From: JAHBNG01 sp039028975
GTDB taxonomy: Bacteria > Chloroflexota > Anaerolineae > Caldilineales > Caldilineaceae
Reading direction: 5' to 3'
Length of the DNA stretch: 63,158 nucleotides
NCBI GenBank assembly: GCA_039028975.1
Contig: JBCCHB010000097.1
Location: forward strand, 1-63,158
Part shown: positions 42,995 through 50,891 of the stretch, piece by piece
Numbering within the stretch: the first letter of the stretch is position 1
Layout of the letters: the number at the start of each line of letters is the position of its first letter
The notes under the pieces: generated by a model
The model's database searches: none
Seen by the model: only the letters and a program-made list of their open reading frames with translations
Told to the model about the DNA's origin: nothing
Translations under genes and position numbers: made by a program

Positions 42995-45900
42995 ACATCA
43001 CTTTCAATAGCTCCAACCAATCAGATTGGGATTCACTCGAACGGACGCTATTGGCTTCGTTCATAGCGCTACTAGATCCCAAAACCACCACCTGTCCCTT
43101 CTTCTCCACTTCATCTAATACATGGGTAAAGTTGCTAAAATCTGTCATAGTGGTCGAAAGGATCTCGGTACGAGTCTTCTGTCTCTGCTCTAGGGTCAAT
43201 CCCGTTAGATGGTAAACCATAGAGCTATACCCCTTGGCATCGGGAAGCTGATAGCCGTCCCAGCTAGAAATTGCCCCGATGATGCTGCGGACCAATTCAT
43301 CCTCACCTAGAAGTTCCCCACGCAGGAAATCTGCAGTTCCGTCATAGACATTTAGTGTATTGAGCAAGTTTGGATCTCGGTAGGAGAGAAAAGTGAAATT
43401 ACCGGAACTTCGGTTGAACCGACAGAATGCGCCATAGGCACCACCCTGTACTCGGATATTGGACCAAAGCCATGACGTACGTAAATAGTTGGTAATGGGC
43501 AAAATAGAGCCATGCATCTCATAACCCAACCCATAAAGATTGGCCCCTTTGCCAACATAGTTCACCTGAGCCGGAATCAGCAACCCTTCATTACGCTGGC
43601 GCAACTCAGCTTGCCAATGAACGCGCTGAAATGTTGTGCCAGGAATTTCGCCAATAAACTCGTCCAACCGAGGGGAAAGCCTATTCCACCCATCCTCGTC
43701 TAGTGTAACATTACAGACTAGTGCTTCCCTGTTAATTAGCGTTTTGCGAATCTGTTCCAATTCCTGATGGACTGAAGACCAATCGTTCTCAATTCGGCTG
43801 GCTAAGTTGCGCAAGAAGAAGAGATTCGTGACGCCATCGATCTGCTCTGAAATCCAACCCGTCTGATGCAGTTGACTATGTAGCCGAGTACCAACAACAC
43901 CATGTCCCCCAGGAATCAGGCTCGACTCGGCTTGGGCTTTGGCTTTGAGCACGATTTGGCTTAATCGAGTCCGATCATCGAGTTTCAGTTCGAGCAGAAT
44001 CTCTCGTAATATATTGAATAGCTCGCCTGATTCGTCAAGGGTTGATTTGCCTCTTACAATAAACCAGGCACCATAATCAGCCTTCCCATTTGTTGAGGAT
44101 GGAGACAACGGCCTAATCATGTCATAGGCGTAAATCCCGCCCGTATGGGCACCGATCCGATTGAGTAACTGAACATAATCCTGGTTGTGGGTCCCCATTT
44201 CGGTCAACAGGCGACCAAATATAGAAAAGTATGGAAGCAGCTCTTGGGGTACCCCTCGCATATCAAAGGCAAGATCCAGATAGACAATCCCACTTGTAAA
44301 GAGATCGTGGAAGAGGACTGATGCGCCATTGCGTCTCATTTCTTCAATTGGTAGAGCCTTCTCTTCAGGATCTAGATCGGCCAACCCCAATCGGGGCAAT
44401 TTGGCTAATAGCTCTGGTGAATCTTGGGCCTGTTGAAGCTGGCGCAGTTGCTTCGTCTCATCAATAATATGCTGAAGCGTTTCATCACTCATAGTGGCCT
44501 GGATATCGGCCAAACGCTCAGCTTCCTCGGCCTCCTTTTGCGCATCCAAACCAGGCTGTGGTTCGATGGTTGTTGTTGTACGATGGGTGTTGTCGATGAT
44601 AAAGTTCTGGAGAAGTGTTTGCAGATAGAGCGGGTCATCCTGCAAACGGGCCTTGGCCTTGGCCAATGGTGCCTCGTAACGCAGAAAGACCAAAGGATCG
44701 CGGTCATACAGCCAAGAGTTTAGTGCGTTGAGCATCATAGACAAGCCACGTGGTGTGGAGTAGGTGTTATTTTCCCGCAGGTGAAACTCAAAGGTATTGA
44801 CCGCTGCTGTAACCACATCCGGCTCAATGCCTTCTTCAGCAATCTCCAGTAATGTTTCCCAAATTGTCGCTTCGGCTTTTTGAATATCTTCTACCTCCAC
44901 GCCCTTTAGCCCAACGGCAAAGGTCATCTCGCGTCCGCCTAGGCCAACCCCACCACCGATGACATTTTCGCCCAAGCCAGAATCGGTTAGTCGCTTGCGA
45001 AGGGGCGATGCGGGAGTACCAAGCAGTGCAGAAGAGAGAATGATCAGCGACATGACAAGCTCTGGCTCTTCCCCTTCAGGCAAGAGCCAATTCATGCGCA
45101 CCATGGCTTTGTCTCTATTATCTCCTTGCATCATAGATAGAGAAGAGGCCGAAGTGCCAACGCTATCCGATTCATGCTCCTCGCCTGAACCTCTCTTCGT
45201 GTCTAGGCCGTTGATACCATCCGTGCTGAGGCCGTTCTCTTCTTGACCCTCCTTGGCATCCACGCTATAAAAATAACGCATGGTGCGCGGAGCCTGCCAA
45301 CGGGGCTGGATCTCAACAGACGAGCTGACCTCCTTGGCTGGGAACTCATCTAGATAAGCAGCCAACATTTCTAGCCGTTTTAGAGGATCGTCATCACCAT
45401 AAAAGTAGATATAGGCATTTGAGGGGTGATAAAAAGTCTCATGGAAGCGCTTGAACTGATCATAGGATAAGTTAGGAATCTCAGTGGGATCCCCGCCAGA
45501 ATCGACACCATAAATTGTGTCGGGGAAAAGGGAGCGGCTGCTCTGGCGTGCAAATACACCATCCGGAGAGGAGTAGGCTCCTTTCATCTCGTTAAAGACC
45601 ACACCTTTATACCGCATTGGTTCACCCAGTTTGTCTAGCTCATAGTGCCACCCTTCTTGTTGCAAATGAAACGGGGTAATCAAAGGATTCAAGACGGCAT
45701 CTAAATAGACATCAACCAAATTGTAGAAGTCTTTTGTATTGGGGCTAGCAACAGGGTATACGGTCTTGTCAGGGTAAGTCATCGCGTTGAGAAAGGTTTT
45801 GAGAGAGCCCTTGACCAATTCGACAAATGGTTCTTTCAATGGGTATTTTTTGGATCCGCCAAGAACGCAATGTTCCAAAATATGGGCTACTCCTGTTGAA

Positions 45901-46079
45901 TCCGAAGGCGGTGTACGAAATGATATGCCAAAGACCTTATTCTCATCATGGTTTTGCATAGAAAGCAGCCGCGCACCACTAGGTGTATGATGCAGAAGTT
46001 GGGCTAGTGTATCTCGTTCTGCTATAAATTCCTCGTGGATTTGTTCAAATCCATAATTGTTCGCTTGGCTGCTTTTCAT
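42993..46079 (-). CDS. M16 family metallopeptidase, presequence-protease (PreP)-like
   Basis: 1028 residues, the length of PreP/M16C enzymes, which are two homologous halves forming a closed chamber that degrades small unfolded peptides. The inverted zinc motif HILEH (H66, E69, H70) lies near the N terminus, followed by KYPLKEPFVEL and NAMTYPDKTVYPVAS, all typical of the subfamily. A polar insertion at about 265-310 (GEEHESDSVGTSASS) is unusual. No signal peptide is visible, so it is probably cytoplasmic. AAGGAA lies nine bases before the ATG. The C terminus ends against a family B repeat. Confidence 0.93.
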   Translation of the reverse strand: MKSSQANNYGFEQIHEEFIAERDTLAQLLHHTPSGARLLSMQNHDENKVFGISFRTPPSDSTGVAHILEHCVLGGSKKYPLKEPFVELVKGSLKTFLNAMTYPDKTVYPVASPNTKDFYNLVDVYLDAVLNPLITPFHLQQEGWHYELDKLGEPMRYKGVVFNEMKGAYSSPDGVFARQSSRSLFPDTIYGVDSGGDPTEIPNLSYDQFKRFHETFYHPSNAYIYFYGDDDPLKRLEMLAAYLDEFPAKEVSSSVEIQPRWQAPRTMRYFYSVDAKEGQEENGLSTDGINGLDTKRGSGEEHESDSVGTSASSLSMMQGDNRDKAMVRMNWLLPEGEEPELVMSLIILSSALLGTPASPLRKRLTDSGLGENVIGGGVGLGGREMTFAVGLKGVEVEDIQKAEATIWETLLEIAEEGIEPDVVTAAVNTFEFHLRENNTYSTPRGLSMMLNALNSWLYDRDPLVFLRYEAPLAKAKARLQDDPLYLQTLLQNFIIDNTHRTTTTIEPQPGLDAQKEAEEAERLADIQATMSDETLQHIIDETKQLRQLQQAQDSPELLAKLPRLGLADLDPEEKALPIEEMRRNGASVLFHDLFTSGIVYLDLAFDMRGVPQELLPYFSIFGRLLTEMGTHNQDYVQLLNRIGAHTGGIYAYDMIRPLSPSSTNGKADYGAWFIVRGKSTLDESGELFNILREILLELKLDDRTRLSQIVLKAKAQAESSLIPGGHGVVGTRLHSQLHQTGWISEQIDGVTNLFFLRNLASRIENDWSSVHQELEQIRKTLINREALVCNVTLDEDGWNRLSPRLDEFIGEIPGTTFQRVHWQAELRQRNEGLLIPAQVNYVGKGANLYGLGYEMHGSILPITNYLRTSWLWSNIRVQGGAYGAFCRFNRSSGNFTFLSYRDPNLLNTLNVYDGTADFLRGELLGEDELVRSIIGAISSWDGYQLPDAKGYSSMVYHLTGLTLEQRQKTRTEILSTTMTDFSNFTHVLDEVEKKGQVVVLGSSSAMNEANSVRSSESQSDWLELLKVM

Positions 46080-46113
46080 AGGGGTTATTTCCTTTTACAG
46101 TTTTCTCTTGATC

Positions 46114-46196
46114 GTAGCTGTTCAGTCCCCTGAGCTTGTCGAAGGGGGCGTCCGGCTTCGACAGGCTCAGCCTACATGGGGGGAGTGAACGGTTAC
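46114..46196 (+). repeat. dispersed repeat, family C, copy 1
   Basis: An 83-bp element with CCCCTGAGCTTGTCGAAGGG and its partial inverse CTTCGACAGGCTCAG, ending in GTGAACGGTTAC. Its reverse complement aligns over the full length with 48465-48546. A partial copy lies at about 48271-48295. Confidence 0.85.
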
Positions 46197-46204
46197 TCTT
46201 GATC

Positions 46205-46795
46205 TTATTGATTGTAGGCTAGCTCTTCCCATCGCCACTGGATCGTAGCGACAGGATCATGGCCCGCTTGATTGACCGTTTGAAACTCATGTTCAGGCAA
46301 TCCCTGTACCCTACATTCGAGCAGATGCATGGTAAACAATGACTCCAACCCTGGATAGGAGGGGGATTCAAGCCGTCGCTCTTCTGTATGAATGAGCTTG
46401 GGTGAGTTAATTACGTCTGTCTCAGTACAACCGACTTCTTCATACAAACAGCGCCAAGCAGCCTCTTCAGGCGTCTCGCCACGCTTCATCTTTTCGGAAG
46501 GGTTTCGATTTGGAAATCGTTTCCGGCCATCATGAAAAATCTGGACAGCCTCAATTAGCTGCCAATCTTTTGACTCGATAGATGGGTCACGGCTATATAC
46601 AACTCGCTGTATAATCCGGACTGACGAGACCTCAACACGCCGCAGCAAAGAGTGACTTTGGAAGTGAGATTCTCCCACCAATATTTCGTGCCAAAGGTCA
46701 TTGAGTGATTTGGCGTTACCAATTCCCCAATGGCTAGTGTCAATGCCATTGTTATTTAGCCAATCGGCAAGTTGATCCGGTCCAGAGATATTCAT
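46205..46795 (-). CDS. Nudix-domain protein with altered Nudix box
   Basis: 196 residues. The Nudix box region reads SEKMKRGETPEEAAWRCLYEEVGCTE (residues about 98-123). The metal-binding EE pair and final G are present, but the first Gly is replaced and the usual R-E is R-C. The preceding NRNPSEKMKRGE and the C-terminal region fit the fold. Nudix proteins hydrolyse nucleoside diphosphate derivatives. The changed box may lower or abolish catalysis, or reflect a eukaryote-like divergent branch. Start ATG 46795 has no strong ribosome-binding site. Confidence 0.65.
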   Translation of the reverse strand: MNISGPDQLADWLNNNGIDTSHWGIGNAKSLNDLWHEILVGESHFQSHSLLRRVEVSSVRIIQRVVYSRDPSIESKDWQLIEAVQIFHDGRKRFPNRNPSEKMKRGETPEEAAWRCLYEEVGCTETDVINSPKLIHTEERRLESPSYPGLESLFTMHLLECRVQGLPEHEFQTVNQAGHDPVATIQWRWEELAYNQ

Positions 46796-47170
46796 AAAAA
46801 CGATCTCAATTCTTATTAAAAAAGAAGAATTCCATAATTGCTTGCAATCTACTGATCGTAGATCGAAGATGATGTTTCGTCAAATAAGGCTAAGCCAGGA
46901 AGATCCGCGCCCCTACGACAAAGAGAATAAGACATATGTCCAATGCGAGCGGTACCAAAGTCCTATTTACGGAAGTTGGAGAAATAGCTAAAATATGATG
47001 TAAGGTTCATCAGGACACCGCTCAGTTCTTATGCCATCCTCAGAGCCTACCCGAATAGCCAACCCCACCCAGGTTGTGCAATTACCCCGGCTAGTCAATA
47101 AATCGGTTGACGGCATCAATATTCCAGTCGTATACGGCACAATGAATAAATACATCTAAAAAAGTCAGCA
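46796..47170. other. intergenic region before the cation channel
   Basis: About 375 bases. 47075-47105 is a family F repeat. A 42-codon frame from ATG 47031 to TAA 47159 ends 11 bases before the channel gene but has no recognisable content and overlaps the repeat, so it is not called as a gene. No clear promoter was seen. Confidence 0.4.
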
Positions 47171-48283
47171 ATGATTCACTACAACAATGCAGGCAATTCA
47201 GCCCCGATCATGCCGATTTGGCAGTCACACTTCGCCCATATAGTCAACGCAAATTGGTTCAACACGCTCATCATAGCCTTCATTATCATGGCTGGAGTCA
47301 CGGTTGGTATTGAGACCTACGCCGAATTTGCTTCTCAAAATCAGGAAATACTCGATGGTCTTGAGCGGGTTATTCTAAGTGTATTTGTCTTAGAGATCAT
47401 CATCAAGATGGCGGCCGAAGGTGTTAGGCCGTGGCGCTATTTTACCAATCCTTGGAACATTTTTGACTTTATTATTGTATCGGCAAGCCTGCTACCCATT
47501 GGTGGACAATATTTAGCGGTACTGCGGTTGATACGCATTTTGCGTGTCTTCAAACTTATTACAGCTATTCCTAAACTACAGATCATCGTCGGTGCGCTGT
47601 TGCGCAGTATTCCATCGATGGGCTACATTAGCCTGCTCCTTTTACTGCTCTTCTACATCTATGCGGTATTAGCCGTCTTTATTTTTGGAACAAACGATCC
47701 TGTGCATTTTGGCAACTTGCAACTTGCCATGCTTTCCCTCTTCCGAGCAGTCACCCTAGAGGATTGGACTGACCTCATGTACATTAATATGTATGGCTGT
47801 GATCAATATGGATATGGCGACATGATGGAACTCTGTACCCAACCTACGGCATTGCCTATTGGTGGCGCACTTTTCTTTATCTCCTTCATTATGACCGGCG
47901 CGCTCATTACACTGAACTTCTTTATTGGGGTCGTACTTTCCAGCATGGACGAAGTCCGTGCCGAAGCGGTTGCGGAGGAAGAGCTAGCTCGTTGGGCAAA
48001 AGCAGGGAAAACGCCCCATGATGAATTACTGAAGTTGAATAATAAATTGAATGAGATGCAACAAGCTATCCAACTCATTGCTACAAGTCTTCAGCAGAAA
48101 GACCATTTGCCTGTCAATGATTACCAAAATGGGAGCACCATAAAGCAAGCAGATGCCACTGATGGCACGCATGAGAATCTTCCACATAAACATACAAACG
48201 AACACGGCTTGGAGGTGGTTGAACGAGCGGAGGCCTCCCATCGCTATAGACACCAAGAAAAAGATTTTCCAACCGCCCCCTGA
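47171..48283 (+). CDS. single-domain voltage-gated cation channel (NaChBac/CavMr-like superfamily)
   Basis: 370 residues: six transmembrane helices, expected to assemble as a tetramer. S2-S3 has VLEIIIKMAAEG and NPWNIFDFIIV. S4 carries R119, R122, R125 and K128 at every third position (LRLIRILRVFKLI). The pore loop reads T195-L-E-D-W-T-D201, where classical sodium-selective bacterial channels have TLESW.; the two extra acidic residues suggest calcium or mixed permeability. The loop before S6 is long and has a Cys pair (GCDQYGY, LCTQP). After S6 comes an acidic helix and a coiled coil (ELLKLNNKLNEMQQAIQLI). The last codons lie inside a long hairpin. Confidence 0.92.
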   Translation: MIHYNNAGNSAPIMPIWQSHFAHIVNANWFNTLIIAFIIMAGVTVGIETYAEFASQNQEILDGLERVILSVFVLEIIIKMAAEGVRPWRYFTNPWNIFDFIIVSASLLPIGGQYLAVLRLIRILRVFKLITAIPKLQIIVGALLRSIPSMGYISLLLLLLFYIYAVLAVFIFGTNDPVHFGNLQLAMLSLFRAVTLEDWTDLMYINMYGCDQYGYGDMMELCTQPTALPIGGALFFISFIMTGALITLNFFIGVVLSSMDEVRAEAVAEEELARWAKAGKTPHDELLKLNNKLNEMQQAIQLIATSLQQKDHLPVNDYQNGSTIKQADATDGTHENLPHKHTNEHGLEVVERAEASHRYRHQEKDFPTAP

Positions 48284-48319
48284 GCGTGTCGAAGGGTAAG
48301 GGCGGAAAATCTTTTTCTT
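48255..48319 (+). terminator. long hairpin overlapping the channel gene's stop codon
   Basis: The left arm AAGAAAAAGATTTTCC...CGCCC (48255-48278) pairs with GGGCGGAAAATCTTTTTCTT (48299-48319): 20 base pairs with only a 3-nt bulge. The loop contains TGAGCGTGTCGAAGGG, part of a family C repeat. The left arm encodes the last residues of the channel. Confidence 0.65.
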
Positions 48320-48638
48320 AAAAACTATATATGTCGCCTGAAACACAGATAGACACCGCAGCATTGGCTAAAAAAGATGATGCTGCTCAACAAATGAACA
48401 TAAAAAAACCGTGATACGCTAGACCTAAATCAGTTTATCTTCAGTAACTGCAGTGCGTCGTAAAGTACCCATTCACCTCCCCCGTAGGCTGAGCTTGTCG
48501 AAGCCGGGTTTCCCCTTCGACAAGCTCAGGGGACGTGAACAGTTACGTCGTAAACAAATCGCGCTTTAGGGCAAAGGTATCAATGCTGTCCTAAAGCCAA
48601 CAGCTCTAATTCACAACACCAAATAATAGGAGACCACA
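48284..48638. other. intergenic region between the two channel genes
   Basis: About 355 bases. It holds the right arm of the terminator-like hairpin and a family C repeat (48465-48546). Otherwise nothing is seen except an AGGAG ribosome-binding site at about 48629, before the ATG at 48639. Confidence 0.5.
48465..48546 (-). repeat. dispersed repeat, family C, copy 2
   Basis: Inverse of copy 1 at 46114. It contains GGCTGAGCTTGTCGAAGCC and CCCCTTCGACAAGCTCAGGGG and ends GTGAACAGTTAC. With copy 1 it encloses the Nudix and channel genes between inverted copies. Confidence 0.85.
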
Positions 48639-50015
48639 ATGAGTGAAATAGCTGCTGCACCAGCAGATTACCCATATCCCAAGGTAGATGACGGTAAGAT
48701 TCAAGAACGTCCATTGCTCAACCTAGTCGTTGGGAACCGGACAGTTCTTTTCGTGGTATTGCTGAATTCGGTGGTGATACTGCTTACTACATTGCCGGCC
48801 TTCGAGAACTTCGCATATCGTTCACTCTTATTGGGCATAGATTATGTCTGCTCCGTCTATTTCCTCATCGAAGCCACTACCAAAATTAGCGTGTTGGGGT
48901 TCCGCGGCTATTGGGCAGATCATTGGAATAAGCTAGACTTATTTGTCGTCTTAACTACACTCCCCCTGCTGCTCGATCCACTCTTGCCCGCAAACCTAGC
49001 TGCATTCTCGTTTATATCCCTCTTACGTATGGGGCGCTTTCTACGCTTCCTTCGCTCATTACGTATGATACGCTTTATTCAAACGGCCAAGGACGTATCC
49101 GAAGGGGTTCGAATGCTGCAAGTTCCGCTCTTTAGCCTCTTCGGCCTACTGGGGTTCCATCTCCTTCTGGATATGGTTACTTTGCCCGAATGGCTGGTAG
49201 ATTGGCAGGGTAAGGGTTTTGCCTTTCTGCTTACGCTCATTGTCACCTGGATGGTAGCGACTCTCTATCGGATCGTTCATCGTTTCTACTTAATTCCTTG
49301 GGTCGAGCGTACCCAAAGCCAAATGGATGACATTTTAGTGGCCTTTATCCAGGTTGGCATCTTGTTGTTGATTTGGGTCTCTGGGCTGGTTCTGGCCATT
49401 AGCAACGCAGGCTACAACCCAAGTACTTTGCTGGCCAGTTTGGGGATTGGTGGGTTGGCTTTTGCATTAGCGGCCCAACATACGGTTGGCAATCTGATTG
49501 GTGGCATCAATATCTTTTTGGATCGACACATCAAAATTGGTGAGCGAGTGCAACTAAAAGGGGAGAGTGGAGAGTTTATTGATGGGGTTGTCACCGATAT
49601 CGGCTTTCGGACGACAAGAATCAAGACCCGTTATGAAGGTCGGTTGGTCAATATTCCAAACGGAACCGTTGCAAATCAAGCCGTTGTCAATGTAGATAGC
49701 GAAGAGTCGCGCCAGATGTTTGCCGTCTACAAACTTTCACCCCAAACCCTATCTGAAAAAATTGAATTAGCACTCAAGTTATTAAAGGAAATAGCCAGAA
49801 ATCACCCCGCCACGACGGATGTTGCCGTCACCGGTTTTGTTCAAGTCTCAGAGGTCTCTCGGGACATTATGCTTCTCTATTGGATCAAACCAGATGCATC
49901 AAACCTAAAGACGCGGACGGCTATTAACTTGGAGATCATCAAGACCTTTGAAGAACATGAGATTGAGTTTGCAGATAAGGTGAATTACGCTTATCAACAA
50001 CGAGTGGTGATGTAG
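48639..50015 (+). CDS. chimeric channel: voltage-sensor domain fused to MscS mechanosensitive channel
   Basis: 458 residues. Residues about 25-150 form a four-helix voltage sensor: S2 contains YFLIEATTKISVLGF, S3 NKLDLFVVL, and S4 carries six arginines at exact three-residue spacing (R130, R133, R136, R139, R142, R145). Further helices follow (about 160-255). Then comes the MscS pore helix and beta domain: SLGIGGLAFALAAQHTVGNL (about 265-284), GGINIFLDRHIKIGERVQL, TDIGFRTTRIKTRYEGRLV and IPNGTVANQAVVN. The C-terminal domain is complete. It is expected in the cytoplasmic membrane as a heptamer by analogy with MscS. A clear AGGAG precedes the ATG. It lies 355 bases after a voltage-gated channel. 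Confidence 0.88.
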   Translation: MSEIAAAPADYPYPKVDDGKIQERPLLNLVVGNRTVLFVVLLNSVVILLTTLPAFENFAYRSLLLGIDYVCSVYFLIEATTKISVLGFRGYWADHWNKLDLFVVLTTLPLLLDPLLPANLAAFSFISLLRMGRFLRFLRSLRMIRFIQTAKDVSEGVRMLQVPLFSLFGLLGFHLLLDMVTLPEWLVDWQGKGFAFLLTLIVTWMVATLYRIVHRFYLIPWVERTQSQMDDILVAFIQVGILLLIWVSGLVLAISNAGYNPSTLLASLGIGGLAFALAAQHTVGNLIGGINIFLDRHIKIGERVQLKGESGEFIDGVVTDIGFRTTRIKTRYEGRLVNIPNGTVANQAVVNVDSEESRQMFAVYKLSPQTLSEKIELALKLLKEIARNHPATTDVAVTGFVQVSEVSRDIMLLYWIKPDASNLKTRTAINLEIIKTFEEHEIEFADKVNYAYQQRVVM

Positions 50016-50092
50016 TAGAGGGGTAGGCAAGAAAAAATCGACTAAGACGACCACCAGGACATGGCAACGTGGCGACCAAACGACCTAATACG

Positions 50093-50686
50093 TTATTCAC
50101 TCTCTTCCGCCGCAAAGGGATCCGTAAATACATCTACTACTGGCATCTCAAACCCAGGCATTACATCATAACCACTTAGTGTTTGTGTCGCATTGAGAAT
50201 TTCAACATCTTCATTTGGTCGATAAACTTCTACCAAGCGATGCTCTGGATAGATTAACCATACCAAGCGGCTCCCGTTTGCCAGATAATAAGCAGCCGTC
50301 TCCCGCATCCCATTAATTGTATCAGTGGGTGATTTGATCTCGACGGCTAGATCTGGCATTCCTGAAACACTTCCCTTCTTTATCGGTTTGTCAGAAGTAA
50401 GTCGAAACGAAACATCAGGCAATCTGGAGTTCTTATTGTCTTTACGCGCTTGATGACGTACCTCAACGCCAGCCCGTCCAGTTTTATTCTGTTTGCCATA
50501 GGTTCTGAATTCAGAACCAACATTTAGGGCAATCATGCCATGTTCTTCGGTAGGCATTTTTTCAAAGACTTCTCCATCAATTAGCTCAAAGAGTCGGTTT
50601 CTGTTCTCAGGCTGAGCGCGGAAGTCGTCAAACTCATCAACGGTATAGAGCCGTTCAGCAGTTGTTTCTTGTTCAATCCCAATCAT
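50093..50686 (-). CDS. Uma2 family putative endonuclease (DUF820)
   Basis: 197 residues of the PD-(D/E)xK-fold Uma2 family, often multi-copy in Chloroflexota and cyanobacteria and of uncertain function. It starts RLYTVDEFDDFRA, then FELIDGEVFEKMPTEEHG, the acidic motif RLPDVSF (active-site Asp), then PDLAVEIKSPTD (Glu and Lys), then LVWLIYPEHRLVEVY. All catalytic-pattern residues are present. A broken relative sharing KMPTEEHG, RLPDVS and VEIKSP-type motifs is at 56464-57103. Confidence 0.88.
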   Translation of the reverse strand: MIGIEQETTAERLYTVDEFDDFRAQPENRNRLFELIDGEVFEKMPTEEHGMIALNVGSEFRTYGKQNKTGRAGVEVRHQARKDNKNSRLPDVSFRLTSDKPIKKGSVSGMPDLAVEIKSPTDTINGMRETAAYYLANGSRLVWLIYPEHRLVEVYRPNEDVEILNATQTLSGYDVMPGFEMPVVDVFTDPFAAEESE

Positions 50687-50753
50687 AGGATCTCCATCAA
50701 AGAGAAGAAGTGGTTCGGCTAAATATACTCACCATTATAGCTCATTTGGGGGC

Positions 50754-50789
50754 AATAAAAAAGCTCTGCGTAGTGATTGCGCAGAGCTT
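50754..50789 (-). terminator. rho-independent terminator of the importer operon
   Basis: On the minus strand, AAGCTCTGCG and CGCAGAGCTT form a 10-bp stem (50761-50770 with 50780-50789), followed by TTTTTTATT. It lies just downstream of the binding-protein gene that ends at 50892. Confidence 0.88.
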
Positions 50790-50810
50790 CTTCCTTTGTT
50801 AAGCTAAACT

Positions 50811-50888
50811 CAGCTCCGTTTGAAAACACGAGTTTGGTCACTCTGGTAGAGCATCGGAAAACTCCTGTTTTCAAAACGACCGCAGTAT
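50811..50888 (+). repeat. dispersed palindromic repeat, family B, copy at importer 3' end
   Basis: The inverted arms GTTTGAAAACACGAGTTT (about 50819-50836) and AAACTCCTGTTTTCAAAAC (about 50859-50877) enclose CTCTGGTAGAGCAT. It ends ACCGCAGTATAG, four bases from the stop of the 50892 gene. Confidence 0.75.
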
Positions 50889-50891
50889 AGC

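Noticed and set aside
47031..47159. 42-codon frame directly before the channel gene
   Set aside because: No supporting ribosome-binding site, no family pattern, and it overlaps a dispersed repeat.
42541..48546. CRISPR array formed by the recurring palindromes
   Set aside because: Copies are unevenly spaced by hundreds to thousands of bases and show no spacer pattern or cas genes.
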